A stretch of 64,000 nucleotides of DNA from Leptodontidium sp. MPI-SDFR-AT-0119 (Eukaryota > Ascomycota > Leotiomycetes > Helotiales > Leptodontidiaceae), in assembly GCA_020726505.1 (NCBI GenBank), contig JAHLEZ010000001.1:5704001-5768000 (forward strand). Reading direction: 5' to 3'. A model generated the notes under the pieces. The model did no database searches and was not told the DNA's origin. It worked only from the letters and a program-made list of their open reading frames with translations. Positions within the stretch are counted from its first letter, which is position 1; every line of letters begins with the position of its first letter. This document shows positions 34,551-45,916 of this stretch, piece after piece. A program made the position numbers and the translations under genes.

Positions 34551-36078
34551 TTAGATATCCAATCCGATGTGGACACCCTTCTCAGAAGCGGGAATGATTT
34601 CGTCTTCCTTCTCCCCCTTTAGGGTTGGCAACTCCGTGATGGCATCGCCAATGATCTTCAGAGATTGTCTGATTTGTTCCTCACTAATGACCAAAGGTGG
34701 AGCGAATCGAATAATATTCTGGTGCGTAGGTTTGGCCTGTGAAAATTAGTCTCCGTTTACGAACAGCATTGTAGAAAGTTACTCACCAATAATCCCTTGC
34801 TCTTCATGAGCATACACAGATCCCACGCAGAGTGACCACCAGTTTTCGACTCGTCGATGACAATAGCATTCAATAAACCCTTTCCACGGACAACCGAGAT
34901 CATGGGAGACTTCAAGTCTTCAAGACCTTGTCGTAGAATCTTGCCCAACGCCTCAGCACGCGCAGTCAAGTCCTCTTCTTCCATAATCTCGAGAGCACGG
35001 ATAGATACTGCACATCCCAGAGGGTTGCCTCCATAAGTAGAGCCATGAGTTCCAGGCTCGACTACAAGCATGACCTCCTTGGAACCGAGAACACATGACA
35101 CGGGATACATGCCACCAGAAATAGCCTTTCCAAGTGTAACCATATCGGGTTTGATATTAGCCCACTGGGAGCACAACATGCGCCCTGTACGACCAATACC
35201 TGTTTGGATCTCATCGCAGATCAACAGAACGTTGTGCTTCTTGCAAAGTTCCTGGACTTTGGTCAAGTAATCATCTGCTGGAACCACAACACCGGCTTCG
35301 CCTTGGATTGGCTCGACAATGAAGGCAGCGGTCTCCTTTCCATGTGCCTCCAATACTTCTTCAAGGTCTGCAACATTGTTGAATCGGATGGGCTTGTTCG
35401 TAGATGGAGAGAGTGCTCCAATTCCTGGAACGTATGGGCCGTAGTTATCGCGGGATTCAGGGTCGGTAGAGAGAGTGATGGCAGTCATCTGAAATAGAGT
35501 TAGAGTGTTGACATGTAAACAAAGAACGAAAGCCTTACTGTCCGTCCGTGGAAGTTCTCAGCAGCACCAAAGACCAAAGCCTTGCCTTGTGGGACTCCCT
35601 TGACTTTGTATGCCCACTTCCTGGCGATCTTGATGGCAGTCTCAACAGCTTCTGCGCCCGTGTTCATAGGCAAGACCATATCGTAGCCAAAGACATCCTT
35701 AACCTTCTCTGCCCATTTTGGGAAGACATCATTGTGGAATGCCCTCGAGGATAGAGTCAGACGTCCTGCTTGTTCGCACAAAGCCTTTACCAACTCGGGA
35801 TGGCAATGCCCTTGGTTGACGGCACTGTACGCTGAGAGGAAGTCGATGTATTGATGTCCTTCTGGATCCCAGACATTACAGCCTTCTGCGCGAGCGAAGA
35901 CTATAGGGAGAGGGTGGTAATTGTGTGCTGCGTATTTGTGCTCGGCCTCAATTGCACCTGCGCTTGAAGTAGAATGATATTTGGACTCTGCGAGGGCCGC
36001 AACCGGCTGGAAGGTTGAGGCGGTGGGTTTGAGGGTACTGCCATTGGTGTCAGTGGTTCCGTTTGCGTGAGGTGCCAT
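34551..36078 (-). CDS. car2: Ornithine aminotransferase
   Basis: A pyridoxal-phosphate enzyme that turns ornithine plus 2-oxoglutarate into glutamate-semialdehyde plus glutamate, in arginine and ornithine breakdown. Exons complement(35539..36078), complement(34787..35488) and complement(34551..34736) give 475 residues. Key blocks are [55 protein letters not shown] with the PLP-contacting Asp, and the Schiff-base Lys in [14 protein letters not shown]. The third exon encodes [17 protein letters not shown] and the tail. No presequence is seen, so it is probably cytosolic as in other fungi (Aspergillus otaA, yeast CAR2). Confidence 0.97.
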
Positions 36079-36676
36079 GATTGCTGATTGTGTGATTGAT
36101 GGATTGGTTGGTTGGTATGTTCAGTTAATTGGTTGTCTTGTCCTTGAAGAAGTGTTCGAGTGTTCCTTATATGTATGTCGGAAGTTTCTGTGTGTCAAGA
36201 TAGACAGAGGGAGGGGTGGAGGGGTGGCGCGGGGAGACGCCCATAGAAAAGTGGAAGCCAGACATATCCGGCCAACGGAGACCAACAGATTACCACGCGA
36301 CTCCGACATTGTCACTGGCGCGCGGGAAGTAACCTGAATAAGAAAGGAACCGGTCAGAGAGTGGGATAAAACATCAGGATTGCTGATGTCAAAGGAAGAT
36401 TTGACAAATAGATTGCCTGCATGACTGGCTGGCAATATTTAGTTTAAGTTTGGCGGTGTTCGCTTTTGGTGAGAACACCCGAGTCGGAGAAGTGCTAGCC
36501 CAAGTGGCTGCGAGTCAAACAGACCATAGACGGGTAGCTTCGGCTGTCCTCCTGTTTGAAGCGTGTTCCTCACCAAGAAAGTCGCAACCTGTCTACACTC
36601 ACACCTCGGCACTGCACTGCACTGCAACATGATCCTACGGTCCCGGCATTGTCAATAAAGGAAAGGAAACGGAAAC
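36079..36676. promoter_or_regulatory. Shared promoter of ornithine aminotransferase and ZIP transporter
   Basis: 598 bp between divergent starts. Has a purine-rich gggagggg run near 36210 and a short gcact repeat near 36611-36626. Confidence 0.35.
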
Positions 36677-38132
36677 ATGATCAATGACGGTGGTGCAATA
36701 GCAGGTAAGTCGAACGCCGACCCCGACTATTCCGTGTCATGCCCGTTTCTGACCCATCTAGGTATATCCTCAGCACCGTCGTGGTCTGGCATATCAACAG
36801 AACTTCTGCGAGCAGAGTTGGCGCGACGAGATGAGGATCCACCGAAGCCGTCATGCGGATCTGGGATCAAGGGGAGCTACAATACTTCAGCGCATGTGTT
36901 TGCCCTGATACTGATCTTGGCCCTGAGCACAATAGGTTTTTGCCCCCAACTGCAGTTGGAGAGGAGCGATGCTGACTGAATGAACAACAGCATGCGGATT
37001 CCCTTTAATATCTCGTCGGACATCCAAGGAGAGCGCAGGGCCAAATAGATTCATTTTCATATCACAACATTTCGGAACTGGGGTGCTCATTGCAACAGCT
37101 TTCGTACATCTTCTTCCGACAGCATTCATCTCACTCACGGATCCGTGTCTGCCGGCTTTCTTCAATGAGGGATACAATGCGTTGGCGGGATTGGTCGCCA
37201 TGTTTTCTGCGTTGGTAGTCGTGGGACTGGAGATGTTTTTGACGACGAGAGGCGCTGGGCATTCGCACTCACATGGGGGATCTTGGGATACCGTTCCAGC
37301 AGGGGAGGATGGGCACAACCACGCAACAACCAATGGATCAGGAGAGGCATCGAGGCCGAAATCGAACGGAAGGATAGGGAAGTTGGGTTTGAATCATAGG
37401 CCTAGAGATATTGCACTGGAGGATATGGATGCATCGGAAGGGCTTGTGGCTGGGGTCTCTCCTCTACCAGTCTCAACACCAACACCTACCGGTCAGCCAA
37501 ACAAATACCACGACGACGACAACGATTCGGATCTGGACCTCGATGAGCTCGATCCTACAGCAGAAGCATTCTCCCGTTCTCAAACCGACACCGAGCCATC
37601 ACACCCAGGAGGCCCGTCTGCATTGACTGCTGAAGAGCAGCAGAAAAGACAGATTCTGCAATGCCTCATGCTCGAAGCCGGCATTCTCTTCCACAGCATA
37701 TTCATCGGTATGGCTGTCTCGGTGGCCACCGGACCACCATTTGTGGTGTTTTTGGTAGCAATCGCTTTCCATCAATCATTCGAAGGACTAGCTCTGGGCT
37801 CTCGAATCGCAGCTATCAATTTTCCCAGCCGCTCCCCCAGACCCTGGATCATGGTCCTAGCATATGGGACCACCACACCCATCGGACAAGCTATCGGATT
37901 AGTAGTACACAATATGTACGATCCACAAAGTGCAGCAGGGTTATTGATGGTGGGGTTCATGAACGCCATCTCAAGCGGGCTATTACTATTCGCAGGTCTA
38001 GTACAATTGCTAGCCGAGGATTTCTTGAGTGACAAAAGCTACGGTATTTTGAAAGGGAGGAGGAGGTGGGAGGCTTTCAGTGCTGTTCTAGCAGGAGCAA
38101 GCTTGATGGCATTGGTTGGAGCATGGGCTTAG
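36677..38132 (+). CDS. ZIP-family zinc/iron transporter
   Basis: Exons 36677..36704, 36762..36935 and 36991..38132 give 447 residues. ZIP proteins bring Zn2+ or Fe2+ into the cytosol from outside or from organelles. The first span (HVFALILILALSTIG) is followed by the HFGTGVLIATAFVHLLPTAF helix, a long loop with the His-rich GHSHSHGG and GHNHATT metal-binding motifs, an acidic DDDNDSDLDLDELD stretch, then HSIFIGMAVSVATG and IAFHQSFEGLALGSRIA, the signature metal-site helices IV and V. The first intron (57 bp) is a multiple of three with no stop, so its retention would leave a slightly longer protein in frame. Metal preference and membrane location are not evident. Confidence 0.93.
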
Positions 38133-38534
38133 GCTCATTGATACTGTACGAAAGAAATGAATTTGGGAGCTGGGTTAGAATGCTCTAACTATCTGGTCAC
38201 ACTAGGGGGGGGCGTCTGGATTTTTGGATAGAGGGCAGCAACAGACATCCGTCTTTGTTGCTTTGAAACAATAATGTAAAGATAGATCAAATGTATCATT
38301 CGGCAAGGCACATTAACCTAACGTAGATGGCCAGAGTGTCTTTGTCGATACTTACTTTGTATTGAGGTTGGAACTATCTAGGCCTTAAGCATGAGTGTGA
38401 GTTTTGATTGCCGTTGAGAGGGAATGTTCAACCCGCCTCCTGGAGATGCTTTGCAGTCAAACCCAGAAAATGCATTACTTTTAAAACCCGAAAATTAATA
38501 CAAGCTACATCCCAACACCCATCCAATCCAGCCT
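38133..38534. other. Intergenic, convergent 3' ends
   Basis: 402 bp between the ZIP and SER1 3' ends. Nothing recognisable was seen. Confidence 0.4.
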
Positions 38535-39962
38535 TTATTTCGGGCTCTTAGCAAAGCTCTCAATATACGCTGCCAACTTCTTTGCTCCTTCAACGGGTAT
38601 CGAGTTATAGTTACTGGCTCGAATACCACCTACACTTCTATGTCCTTTCAGGCCCGTGAGACCTTGCTCCGTAGCACCTTTTAAGAATGCCTTCTCGGAA
38701 TCATCGACACCACTTGCAAGCTAAGCGAAAGTCAGCAGGCAAATTTCTACATGTTTAAATAATATTCTCGGGAGGAAAGAGGGAAATGTTAACGTACGTG
38801 GGTTACTCTGAAGCAGATGTTCATTCGGGACCTGGCGCTCTTGTCTGGTACGATTTTATACGACTCGGGGTATTTTTCTAGAGCTTCGTAGATGGTTTTC
38901 GCTTTGTCGTTTGCGATTTTCTCTTGGTCGTCGACTTTGTTGGGGAAGTTGGCGAGAGAGTTCTTTAGGACTTGACCAGCGATATAGACACTAGGAAGTG
39001 GGGTAGTATTTAGTAGTTGGATGTGATGTGATCACTTACTCGAATATGCTCAAAGTGTTGTACAAGCTGTTGTTCTTGGCGATGGTCTCGTAGGACAAGA
39101 CGATTGGGCCGATAGGTAGGCCTAGTTTCCGAAGAAGGGTTGGAGGAGGAGTAGCGACAGCTGGAGGAAGGAAACTCTTCTTGATAATCACAACTGTGAT
39201 ACCGGTGCTTCCAAGGTTCTTCTGAGCACCGAAAAATATCACAGAGAAGTTCTTGATGGGTATCCGGCGAGAGAGGATATTTGATGACATATCTGCCACC
39301 ACAATCGGACCCTCATCATCCCCAGTTTGCTTCAAGATCTCAGGGAAGCCAGGGAATTCCACGCCATCGACAGTTTCGTTGTCGCAGTAGTAGACCATAG
39401 CTGGGTTCTTGGAGAGTTTCCATGAAGATTCCTCTGGTATCTTGCCAAACTTTCCATCATTGACCTTTCTTGCATCTGCTGCCACATTGACATATTCCGG
39501 GCCGACAAGTCTTGCTGCCTCCTGGCTAGCTTTCAACGACCAAGATCCAGTAACCAAGTAATCAATCTTGAGCTCGTCTTGAACAGCCTTCTCCAATTCC
39601 TTCAAAATGACATCCTCGGGGATATCCTTGCCCTCTTTGATCCCCAAGTCTTTCAGGATCTTCTGCTTGCGTCTCTCAACCCAGACTCCAACCAAGTTGT
39701 ATACGGTCGCGGAGAACTCGCCACTACCACCACCTTGCATGAACAGGACCTCGTAGTCATCTGGTATATCTAGGAATGTAGCAAGGTCTGCCTTTGCTTC
39801 ATTTAAGATCCTCGTGGCAATCTCTGAACGATGCGAATGCTCTGCCAGACCTAGCCCAGTGCCATTGTAGTTGACCAGTGACTCGGCGGCTTTCTCCAAC
39901 ACATTCGTTGGCAGTAGAGCCGGACCAGCTCCGAAGTATGTGATATCTGCACGAGTAGACAT
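38535..39962 (-). CDS. ser1: Phosphoserine aminotransferase
   Basis: Second step of serine synthesis: 3-phosphohydroxypyruvate plus glutamate gives phosphoserine, PLP-dependent. Exons complement(39040..39962), complement(38798..38990) and complement(38535..38720) give 433 residues. The N-terminus ITYFGAGPALLP is typical. Other marks are GLAEHSHRS, LFMQGGGSGEFSA, NETVDGVEFPGFPE and VADMSSNILSRRI, and the lysine that binds PLP in FFGAQKNLGSTG. The last exon has GLKGHRSVGGIRASNYNSIP. The 5' leader has a 7-bp tandem just before the ATG. The preceding pathway enzyme, 3-phosphoglycerate dehydrogenase, is about 8 kb away. Confidence 0.96.
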
Positions 39963-40657
39963 TTTGGCTGCTTGTTGATAGTTGATAGTTGATAGTTGAC
40001 TCGAAACAATAAATGGACCGAAGGGATTGAAGGGGCAATGTGTTTTGAAGAGTGCTTCTTCGATGTACCGAGTTCCTCTCTTCTCCTTGACTAAAGTGGC
40101 AATCAGTTCGGCTGTCGGATATTAGATTAAAGTAAAAGCCTTTCCAATTGATGTCAAACTTACTGAAGTACTGAAGATACAGGTAGTTGTACAAATGATT
40201 TTGTCGTCTTTTAAATGAGAGAAACAAATGTGACTCAGTACTTCGATCCTCCTGGGCAACAGCGGGGTGCCATTTCACACCCCGCAATCGGAGCAAAACA
40301 TGTCAAAACCTTAATTCCGCCTACCAGGGGCGTAGCGCGGCTTGGCCAAGTGGCTGAAGCTCCAGGCAACTTTGTTTCGCCATCCCGTCTACATCTACCC
40401 CGCCATCCATCGAATTCCCTTCCTGACAGCACCCCCTTTAAAGTCTACAACTTCGTTTCATTCACATATTCAAGTACATACCCTTCAACCAGAAATTCTA
40501 TAGCCAAAAGTCATCAAGCATTGAACAAACGCAGACTTTAATCACTGCGATATCGAGCGATCAACACCATCCACTAGAAAGACTGTTACCCGCACCCCTC
40601 TATTGCAAACCGTTGCAACTACACTACGAAAACTACGCCACGACAACTCACGACAAG
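39963..40657. promoter_or_regulatory. Shared promoter of SER1 and PI31
   Basis: 695 bp between divergent starts. Includes a 7-bp tandem in the SER1 leader and a perfect 8-bp inverted repeat (40262-40269 and 40278-40285) with an 8-nt loop. Confidence 0.4.
39974..39999. repeat. 7-bp tandem (gttgata) in the SER1 leader
   Basis: Three full copies and one partial copy, 12 bp upstream of the SER1 ATG. Confidence 0.9.
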
Positions 40658-41863
40658 ATGGCAAATGATCCATTGAGTACGGAGAGTATTCTCAAGCACA
40701 TGGCAGATGCCATCCCTACACATGCCAAAGGCGATACTGGCTCCGATGTCAGCAGCTCACTCGATGCTATCTCTCTCTTCGCCCATAGCTGCATGGCTGC
40801 AGTCGGATTCAGATTACTCGGATTTGGAGAAGGACAGAAAAATGGTAAACTCTTCATCCATCGTGTAAGACTAGAGCTAATATCAGCCCAGAATCAGAAC
40901 TAAAGCAGATTGCTCCCCGCCTAACGGACAAATGGAACGCTTCTGCTTCATCACATTCCTTCCTCTACGCCCACTCCCAGTCTTCCATGGAATACGTCAT
41001 CAAGGTCGATCGTCTAGGAGGTAAAGCTGAGATTCGGGGGGTAGGACTAGGTGATGAGAGGATTAGCAGATTCGAAATCACAACAAGAGATTACATCTCC
41101 AATTCCGCCCTTCCTCTACGCATCACTCTTACAGAAGATGGCGAGGAGGACAGATCAGATTTAGAGGCCAAACTGAAGGATGTCTTTATCTCTCCCCATC
41201 GAATTCAAGGTCAGAGAACCCACTCCCTCCCTTACTTCAGACTTACAGTTTCTAGACCTTGCCGCCGAATTCAAGACCACGATAATCCAAAAGCTCATCC
41301 CCAAGCTCCACAAAGAGGGGTACGAAGAATCATCCGCTGGAAGAGACGCCCGGGACGAGAGAGAAGAAGGTCATGCTCGTAGACAACCCCGTCAAGATCC
41401 TCTCCGAGACCCAGGTCTTCCCGAACCAGCCCGTCCGTACCCATTCCATGATCCTCTTGCTGCTCCTCGACGCCCTCCTGTTCCAGCGGGCGATTTCCCT
41501 CCTCCGGGATTCGATGATGAGTATGACCTCAACCGCCCTCTTCGAGGCATGGCACCACAGTTTCCCGGACCTGGAGCTCCATTCGGTATTGGGCACAATG
41601 ATCTGAATCCTCCAGGACTAGGACCGCATGATCCACTTCGAGGAAGCTTTGTGGGTGGTGGTCCAGGTGGTTTTGGAGGCGGTATGCATCCTACGTTCGA
41701 TGACCCTTTGTTTGGTGGGCAAGGCCAGGGTCAGGGTGGAAATGGTAGAGCTCCGCCAGGTGCGAGATATGATCCTCTTGGACCAGGTGATGGACCGCAG
41801 AGAGGTGGTGGAGGAAGACCTCCTAATCCATTTGGTGGATTTGGAAACAATGATTTCATCTAA
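40658..41863 (+). CDS. PI31-like proteasome regulator
   Basis: PI31 binds the 20S proteasome and, through its FP domain, F-box and other partners. Exons 40658..40844, 40892..41209 and 41256..41863 give 370 residues. The N-terminal FP-type alpha/beta domain includes LFAHSCMAAVGFRLLGFGE, KQIAPRLTDKWNASASSHSF and DLAAEFKTTIIQKLIPKL. The C-terminal half is Pro/Gly/Arg-rich and unstructured, with DPLR/DPLF repeats typical of PI31 (PARPYPFHDPL, GPHDPLRG, FDDPLFGG, YDPLGPGD). The protein ends NNDFI, so the Hb-Tyr-X proteasome-binding end described for PI31 is not obvious. The second intron was placed to join HRIQ to DLAAEF, and other acceptors close by would shift the frame. Confidence 0.9.
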
Positions 41864-42144
41864 TGGTAAACGTGGCCATGGAATGTATTAGTATGATTTT
41901 GTAAGGGCTGGAAGGGTGCATTGGGCAGGCGTTTGGATGTGAATTTGTGAAATCAAGGATTTCCCTTCACAACGGAGCAGTGGAAGGGATTGAAATCTAA
42001 TATAAACATGAAGACACAGGCCAGACCTCCATTCTTTCCGCACGATGCTTTTATGCCGCAAATAAGCAAGTGATGCAATTATTGTACAATTCTAGGCGTA
42101 CATACCAGACTCAATGGATCTGAAGTTGAATCTAAATCTAGTTA

Positions 42145-43094
42145 CTACTCCTCTTCGTCTTCTCCGCTCTCATCACCCTCCTGATTCATCACCGCCCTCT
42201 CAATCAACCCCAGCGTAACTCTCACCGGCAACCCAACAACATTATCCCAACTCCCCTCAATCCTCTCCACTAGCAGACTCCCCATACCCTGAATTCCGTA
42301 ACCCCCCGCCTTATCCACCCCCTCCCTCGTCTTAACATACGCCTCAATCAAGCCATCACTAACCTCAGCCGCGAAGAAAACCTTCGTCTCCTCAACCGCC
42401 GTCTCAAGATTATACCCGGGGAACTTCGCATCATCCCTCGGCGCCAGCACCGCCACTGCCGTATACACCTTATGCACCTTCTGATCCCTCAGCATCTTCA
42501 GCATGCCGACATGCTCCTTCTCGTTCCGCGGCTTCTCGAGGATCCGCCCGGAATTCGTGACGATCACTGTATCTGCTGCTATGACGAGTGATGCGTCTGG
42601 GATCGAGGCGAGTGTGTTCTCGATCGTGACGGTGTACACGTCGAGGCATTTCTGGATGGCTGTCTGGAGCACGTACTCGAAGGGCGGGAGGTCTTTGGAG
42701 AGGTTCTCAGGTTTCGTGGAGGGGAGGATTTCGAGGTTCGTGAGGCCGATCTGGGTACTGTTTGTTAGCTGTGCTGTCTGCTCTCTATCCAACCCAAATA
42801 TTTATTATATTTGCTTGAATATGGGTTTGAAATTCGAATCTAAATTTGAATTTGGAAGGGAGGTCCTACGGTAGATAATATCTGTTTCCTCCTAGGGCTC
42901 GCAGATGCAAGAATCAACCTCTTCCCAGGCTCTCGTAGCTGGCTCAGGACGGGGATGTCGAGTGGGAACGGACCGCGCGGAAGAGGTGGTTTGCTGCCTG
43001 CTGGTCTGGAAGGGAGGGCTCCATGTTGAGCTGCTGCAGAATCGTGGGTGGGCGGCGTATTGCCTAGTGGTAATTTAATTTTGCCTTCTGCCAT
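42145..43094 (-). CDS. Maf/HAM1-like nucleotide pyrophosphatase (septum-formation Maf family)
   Basis: Maf proteins hydrolyse non-canonical or modified nucleoside triphosphates, and bacterial members act on dTTP/UTP. Exons complement(42870..43094) and complement(42145..42750) give 276 residues. The first exon has a Pro-rich leader, then the Maf signature RLILASASPRRKQILS. The second exon has LVIAADTVIV, LEKPRNEKEHVGMLKML, and the later GIQGMGSLLVERIEGSWDNV block with the conserved VVGLP. The C-terminus is acidic (GEDEEE). The frame is open further upstream but only from a non-ATG codon, so the ATG at 43094 was taken. Confidence 0.92.
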
Positions 43095-43433
43095 TTCTGA
43101 GGTTTGGTGGTGATGTGAGGTCAGTGATGCCGTGGCTTGCTTGTCGCGGGGTGTTTTTGTCAAGTTCGCTTCGGGTTGCTTTTAGAAGTGGGGTATGGGG
43201 TAGGGGACAGAGCAATTGGTAGATGCAAAGTATGCGAGTACAGAGACTGGGATCTTTGAATTATTCGGAAATGTTAGATGGACTCCGAGGCTCAAAACTT
43301 GGGCTGGAGCTGTAGTAATGTGAAGCTATGGGAAGGAGTTAAGGTCTAAATCTGAACCAACAACTCGCAGTTACTTTGAGTCCTCCATTCCCCAAAACAG
43401 CAAGTAGCTGGACATCAGATCCAGCTTCGCAAC
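43095..43433. promoter_or_regulatory. Intergenic upstream of Maf
   Basis: 339 bp between the Maf start and the 3' end of the MAT2B-like gene. No distinct motif was seen. Confidence 0.35.
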
Positions 43434-44542
43434 TCACTTCCTATAAGCTCTAGCCTCCCGTCTCCACCAACCCTTGAAATCCTGAGTAGCAACAGGGACA
43501 CCAATATCCTTCAATGCTTTGGTCGACAGATGACAGTCATATGGTCTCTGAACACTAGCATTCGGATCATTGCCCTCAGTATTCGCAACCATTCCATCAA
43601 GAGGCAGGCCCATTATCTCTGCAAAGATCTCGCAGATCTCGTACTTGGTCATCTTGTCTTCGGAGGAGAACTGAAGGATCTTGGGGAGACTGGTCTTGTC
43701 GTCTGTAGAGAGATATTTGGTTGCTACATCTGGAAGAGAAGACACCGTCAGTTTGCGATGCTTGCGTTGGAGAGAACGTAACTTGCCTTTGACGACTCTC
43801 CCAACATCTTCGGTATTGGTAGGATATCTAATAGCCCAATGATCCATCTTGACACTGGCTCCCTTCTCCTGGGCTTTCCATACAGCGTCTATGAGAACAT
43901 TGACTGCACTCTCAGCTGGTGTATTTGCCTCTCCATATAGCACAGGAACCCTCAGCACGACTCCCAATCCCCCCTTGCCAGCCTTCTCATACTCAGCAAG
44001 CACAGCCTTTTCACCCTCCCATTTTGTCTCTCCATATAGATTTGGTGGCTTTGGGGCGCTTGTAGCCTCGTATGGAGCGTCGCCTTCTGTGCCTGGAAAG
44101 ACATAATCAGTCGAGATGTAGATGAGGAGGGTGGAGCTCGCCGCGCAGAGTCTGGCTAGGGTGGCAGAGGCTTCGACATTGAGGGCGATTGTTCCAGCGG
44201 GGTCGCTATCGCATTTGTCTGGAAAGCGGTTGGCAGCACCTGTATCGCATCAGCTATAGCTCGCAGCAATGACTGTCAGACTCACAGTGCACTACGACTT
44301 GAGGTCTTTCAAGTCCTGCTGGTTAGAGAGGGGCTCAGGGTGGTGGTGGAGGGTACGAACTTGACTTGCTCCAGGGTCGCCGCGACGTCTGCCTCGAAGC
44401 CAAGGTCGAGCTTCAAGATCGTAGGTGGGCTTGCGCGTGTGAATCCTGTGCCTTTGGCATCCCATCCAGCTCCGTTGAATCCTTTGAGGACTTGTCTGCC
44501 TAGCAGACCTGTTGCGCCGGTGATGAGGGCTGTTTTAGCCAT
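43434..44542 (-). CDS. RmlD/MAT2B-like NAD(P)-dependent reductase
   Basis: Exons complement(44361..44542), complement(44286..44305), complement(43787..44239) and complement(43434..43729) give 316 residues. It is an extended short-chain dehydrogenase of the RmlD/MAT2B type. In animals MAT2B is the regulatory subunit of methionine adenosyltransferase, and the fungal role is less certain. Visible features are the nucleotide-binding GATGLLG motif, QVVVHCAANRFPD, YISTDYVFPG, and the catalytic YGETK motif. The second exon is only 20 nt. The third intron starts GC instead of GT (aaag|gcaagt...ccag), the standard GC-AG class, and only this join restores the VVKDVATKYL frame. Confidence 0.9.
43730..43786 (-). 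other. GC-AG intron in the MAT2B-like gene
   Basis: A 57-bp intron read on the minus strand with donor gcaagt after aaag and acceptor cttccag. GT-based alternatives nearby break the reading frame. Confidence 0.75.
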
Positions 44543-45524
44543 GGTGTTGATTGTGGTGATGGAAAGGGTGGTAATCCTTGACGCTCAAGATCAACAAAGC
44601 TTCAATCTGCCACTCATGGGTTTATGACACAGGGACGTAGGATGGAATCGAGGGACACGCGTCGGTCGGAATCACATTCAAAAGGGAGCGTGTCAGGAAT
44701 TGCAAACATGTCAAACTCGAGGGAGGACAGCGAGGCATGTCATCATTTCTATCTCCATTCTTGGGGGCTGCGGTCTAACAATCTCCCAACCGACCACTGC
44801 TCGCTCCTTCCTCCTGCGAGTCCCAGCCCAGCTCCCTCACCCTCGCGTATTTCTTCTTCACGACCATCAACAAGAGACAGTTCGCAATGAAAAAAGATCT
44901 CCTTGATGAGAAGTTTGGGTACAAAAATTCCTCAACCGGCCGAAACCAGCTGAGAGTGGTCATAATTATAGTTTTCAATAAGCAAAAATGCGAGCTCAGA
45001 CGAATCTTCACTGCTACGCATAAAACCTGTGCGAAAGTCAGTGTGTGGGAGGGGTGGAAAGTTTGGGGGTGGTTGCTTACCCATGCACTAAGATGAAGAA
45101 AAAAAGAAGAAAAGGTGCAAAGGAGCGGCAGAGGCTGAGTATTTATAAGGGACCCTGCCCCGCTACCTTGGCGCTAGTGTTTGCTTGATATGCAAACATT
45201 TCACGTGCAGTCGACCTGCCAACAAGGCGGGGGGGACAAAGGAGTCAATGCGACCCCAAAAATGCGTGTCCAGTGAGGTGATTGGTACAAAGGGATTCAC
45301 TTTAAACCACCAATCAATGCTTGCTTACACGATATCCTTTTTTCTTTGAGTAAATGTCCTGAATTAATTCAACGCCTTTACAAAAGGCTTTGTTTGACCT
45401 TGGATGTTATGACAAGCTCTGGAGATGACAACCAATTTGGCTAGCTTTCAGGCAAGTGGAAGCCTACTTTGGCGGCGCACCTCACAATTCAAGATCTCCG
45501 ATTCAGCGTTCAAGTAATGATTTG

Positions 45525-45800
45525 GATTGATTTTGAGACTTTGGACAAGCTCTGGCCTATAGATGTGATATGGAGAACGACGGATGGTGGAAAGGGGAGG
45601 TGAATGCAAGCGAAGAATCAAACCAAATCTAAACCGGCAGAATACTTCACAAGTCAAGGATTGAACTTGATACTTTAGGTAGGCTCTGACCCATGGATGG
45701 TTTTCGCTTTGCTGGAAACAAATTTAGTCAGCCTTGACGAGAGTGAATTGGAAAAGGTGAGTTAACTGTAAGCGAGCAATCAAAACAAACCGGTTGCACG
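45525..45800. repeat. Two diverged direct copies, differences mostly transitions
   Basis: Copy A starts near 45525 and copy B near 45660. Matching anchors are gactttggacaagctctgg against tactttaggtaggctctga, and the agcgaagaatcaaaccaaa block against agcgagcaatcaaaacaaa. Many differences are C/T or G/A, as RIP would leave, but the sample is small. Confidence 0.45.
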
Positions 45801-45818
45801 AGAACGGAGGTGCCGGGG

Positions 45819-45916
45819 GGTAAAGTATGGCTCACCGCCTTGGGCAGAACATGGGTTGGACCAACCAAATCCTCAGATTCCGATGTTCTGCCCAAGGCGG
45901 TGAGCCATACTTTACC
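45819..45916. repeat. Perfect 34-bp inverted repeat with 30-bp spacer
   Basis: Left arm 45819-45852, right arm 45883-45916, identical when one is reverse-complemented. The outer bases cggaggt (45805-45811) and acctccg (45914-45920) continue the pairing after a short insertion on the left. Inside the spacer a 6-bp hairpin (ggttgg/ccaacc) nests at 45854-45866. RNA from it would fold into a long hairpin. No gene was found in it. Confidence 0.9.

Noticed and set aside
40341..40430. tRNA-like A-box (tggccaagtgg) upstream of PI31
   Set aside because: No matching acceptor stem or B-box follows at a suitable distance.
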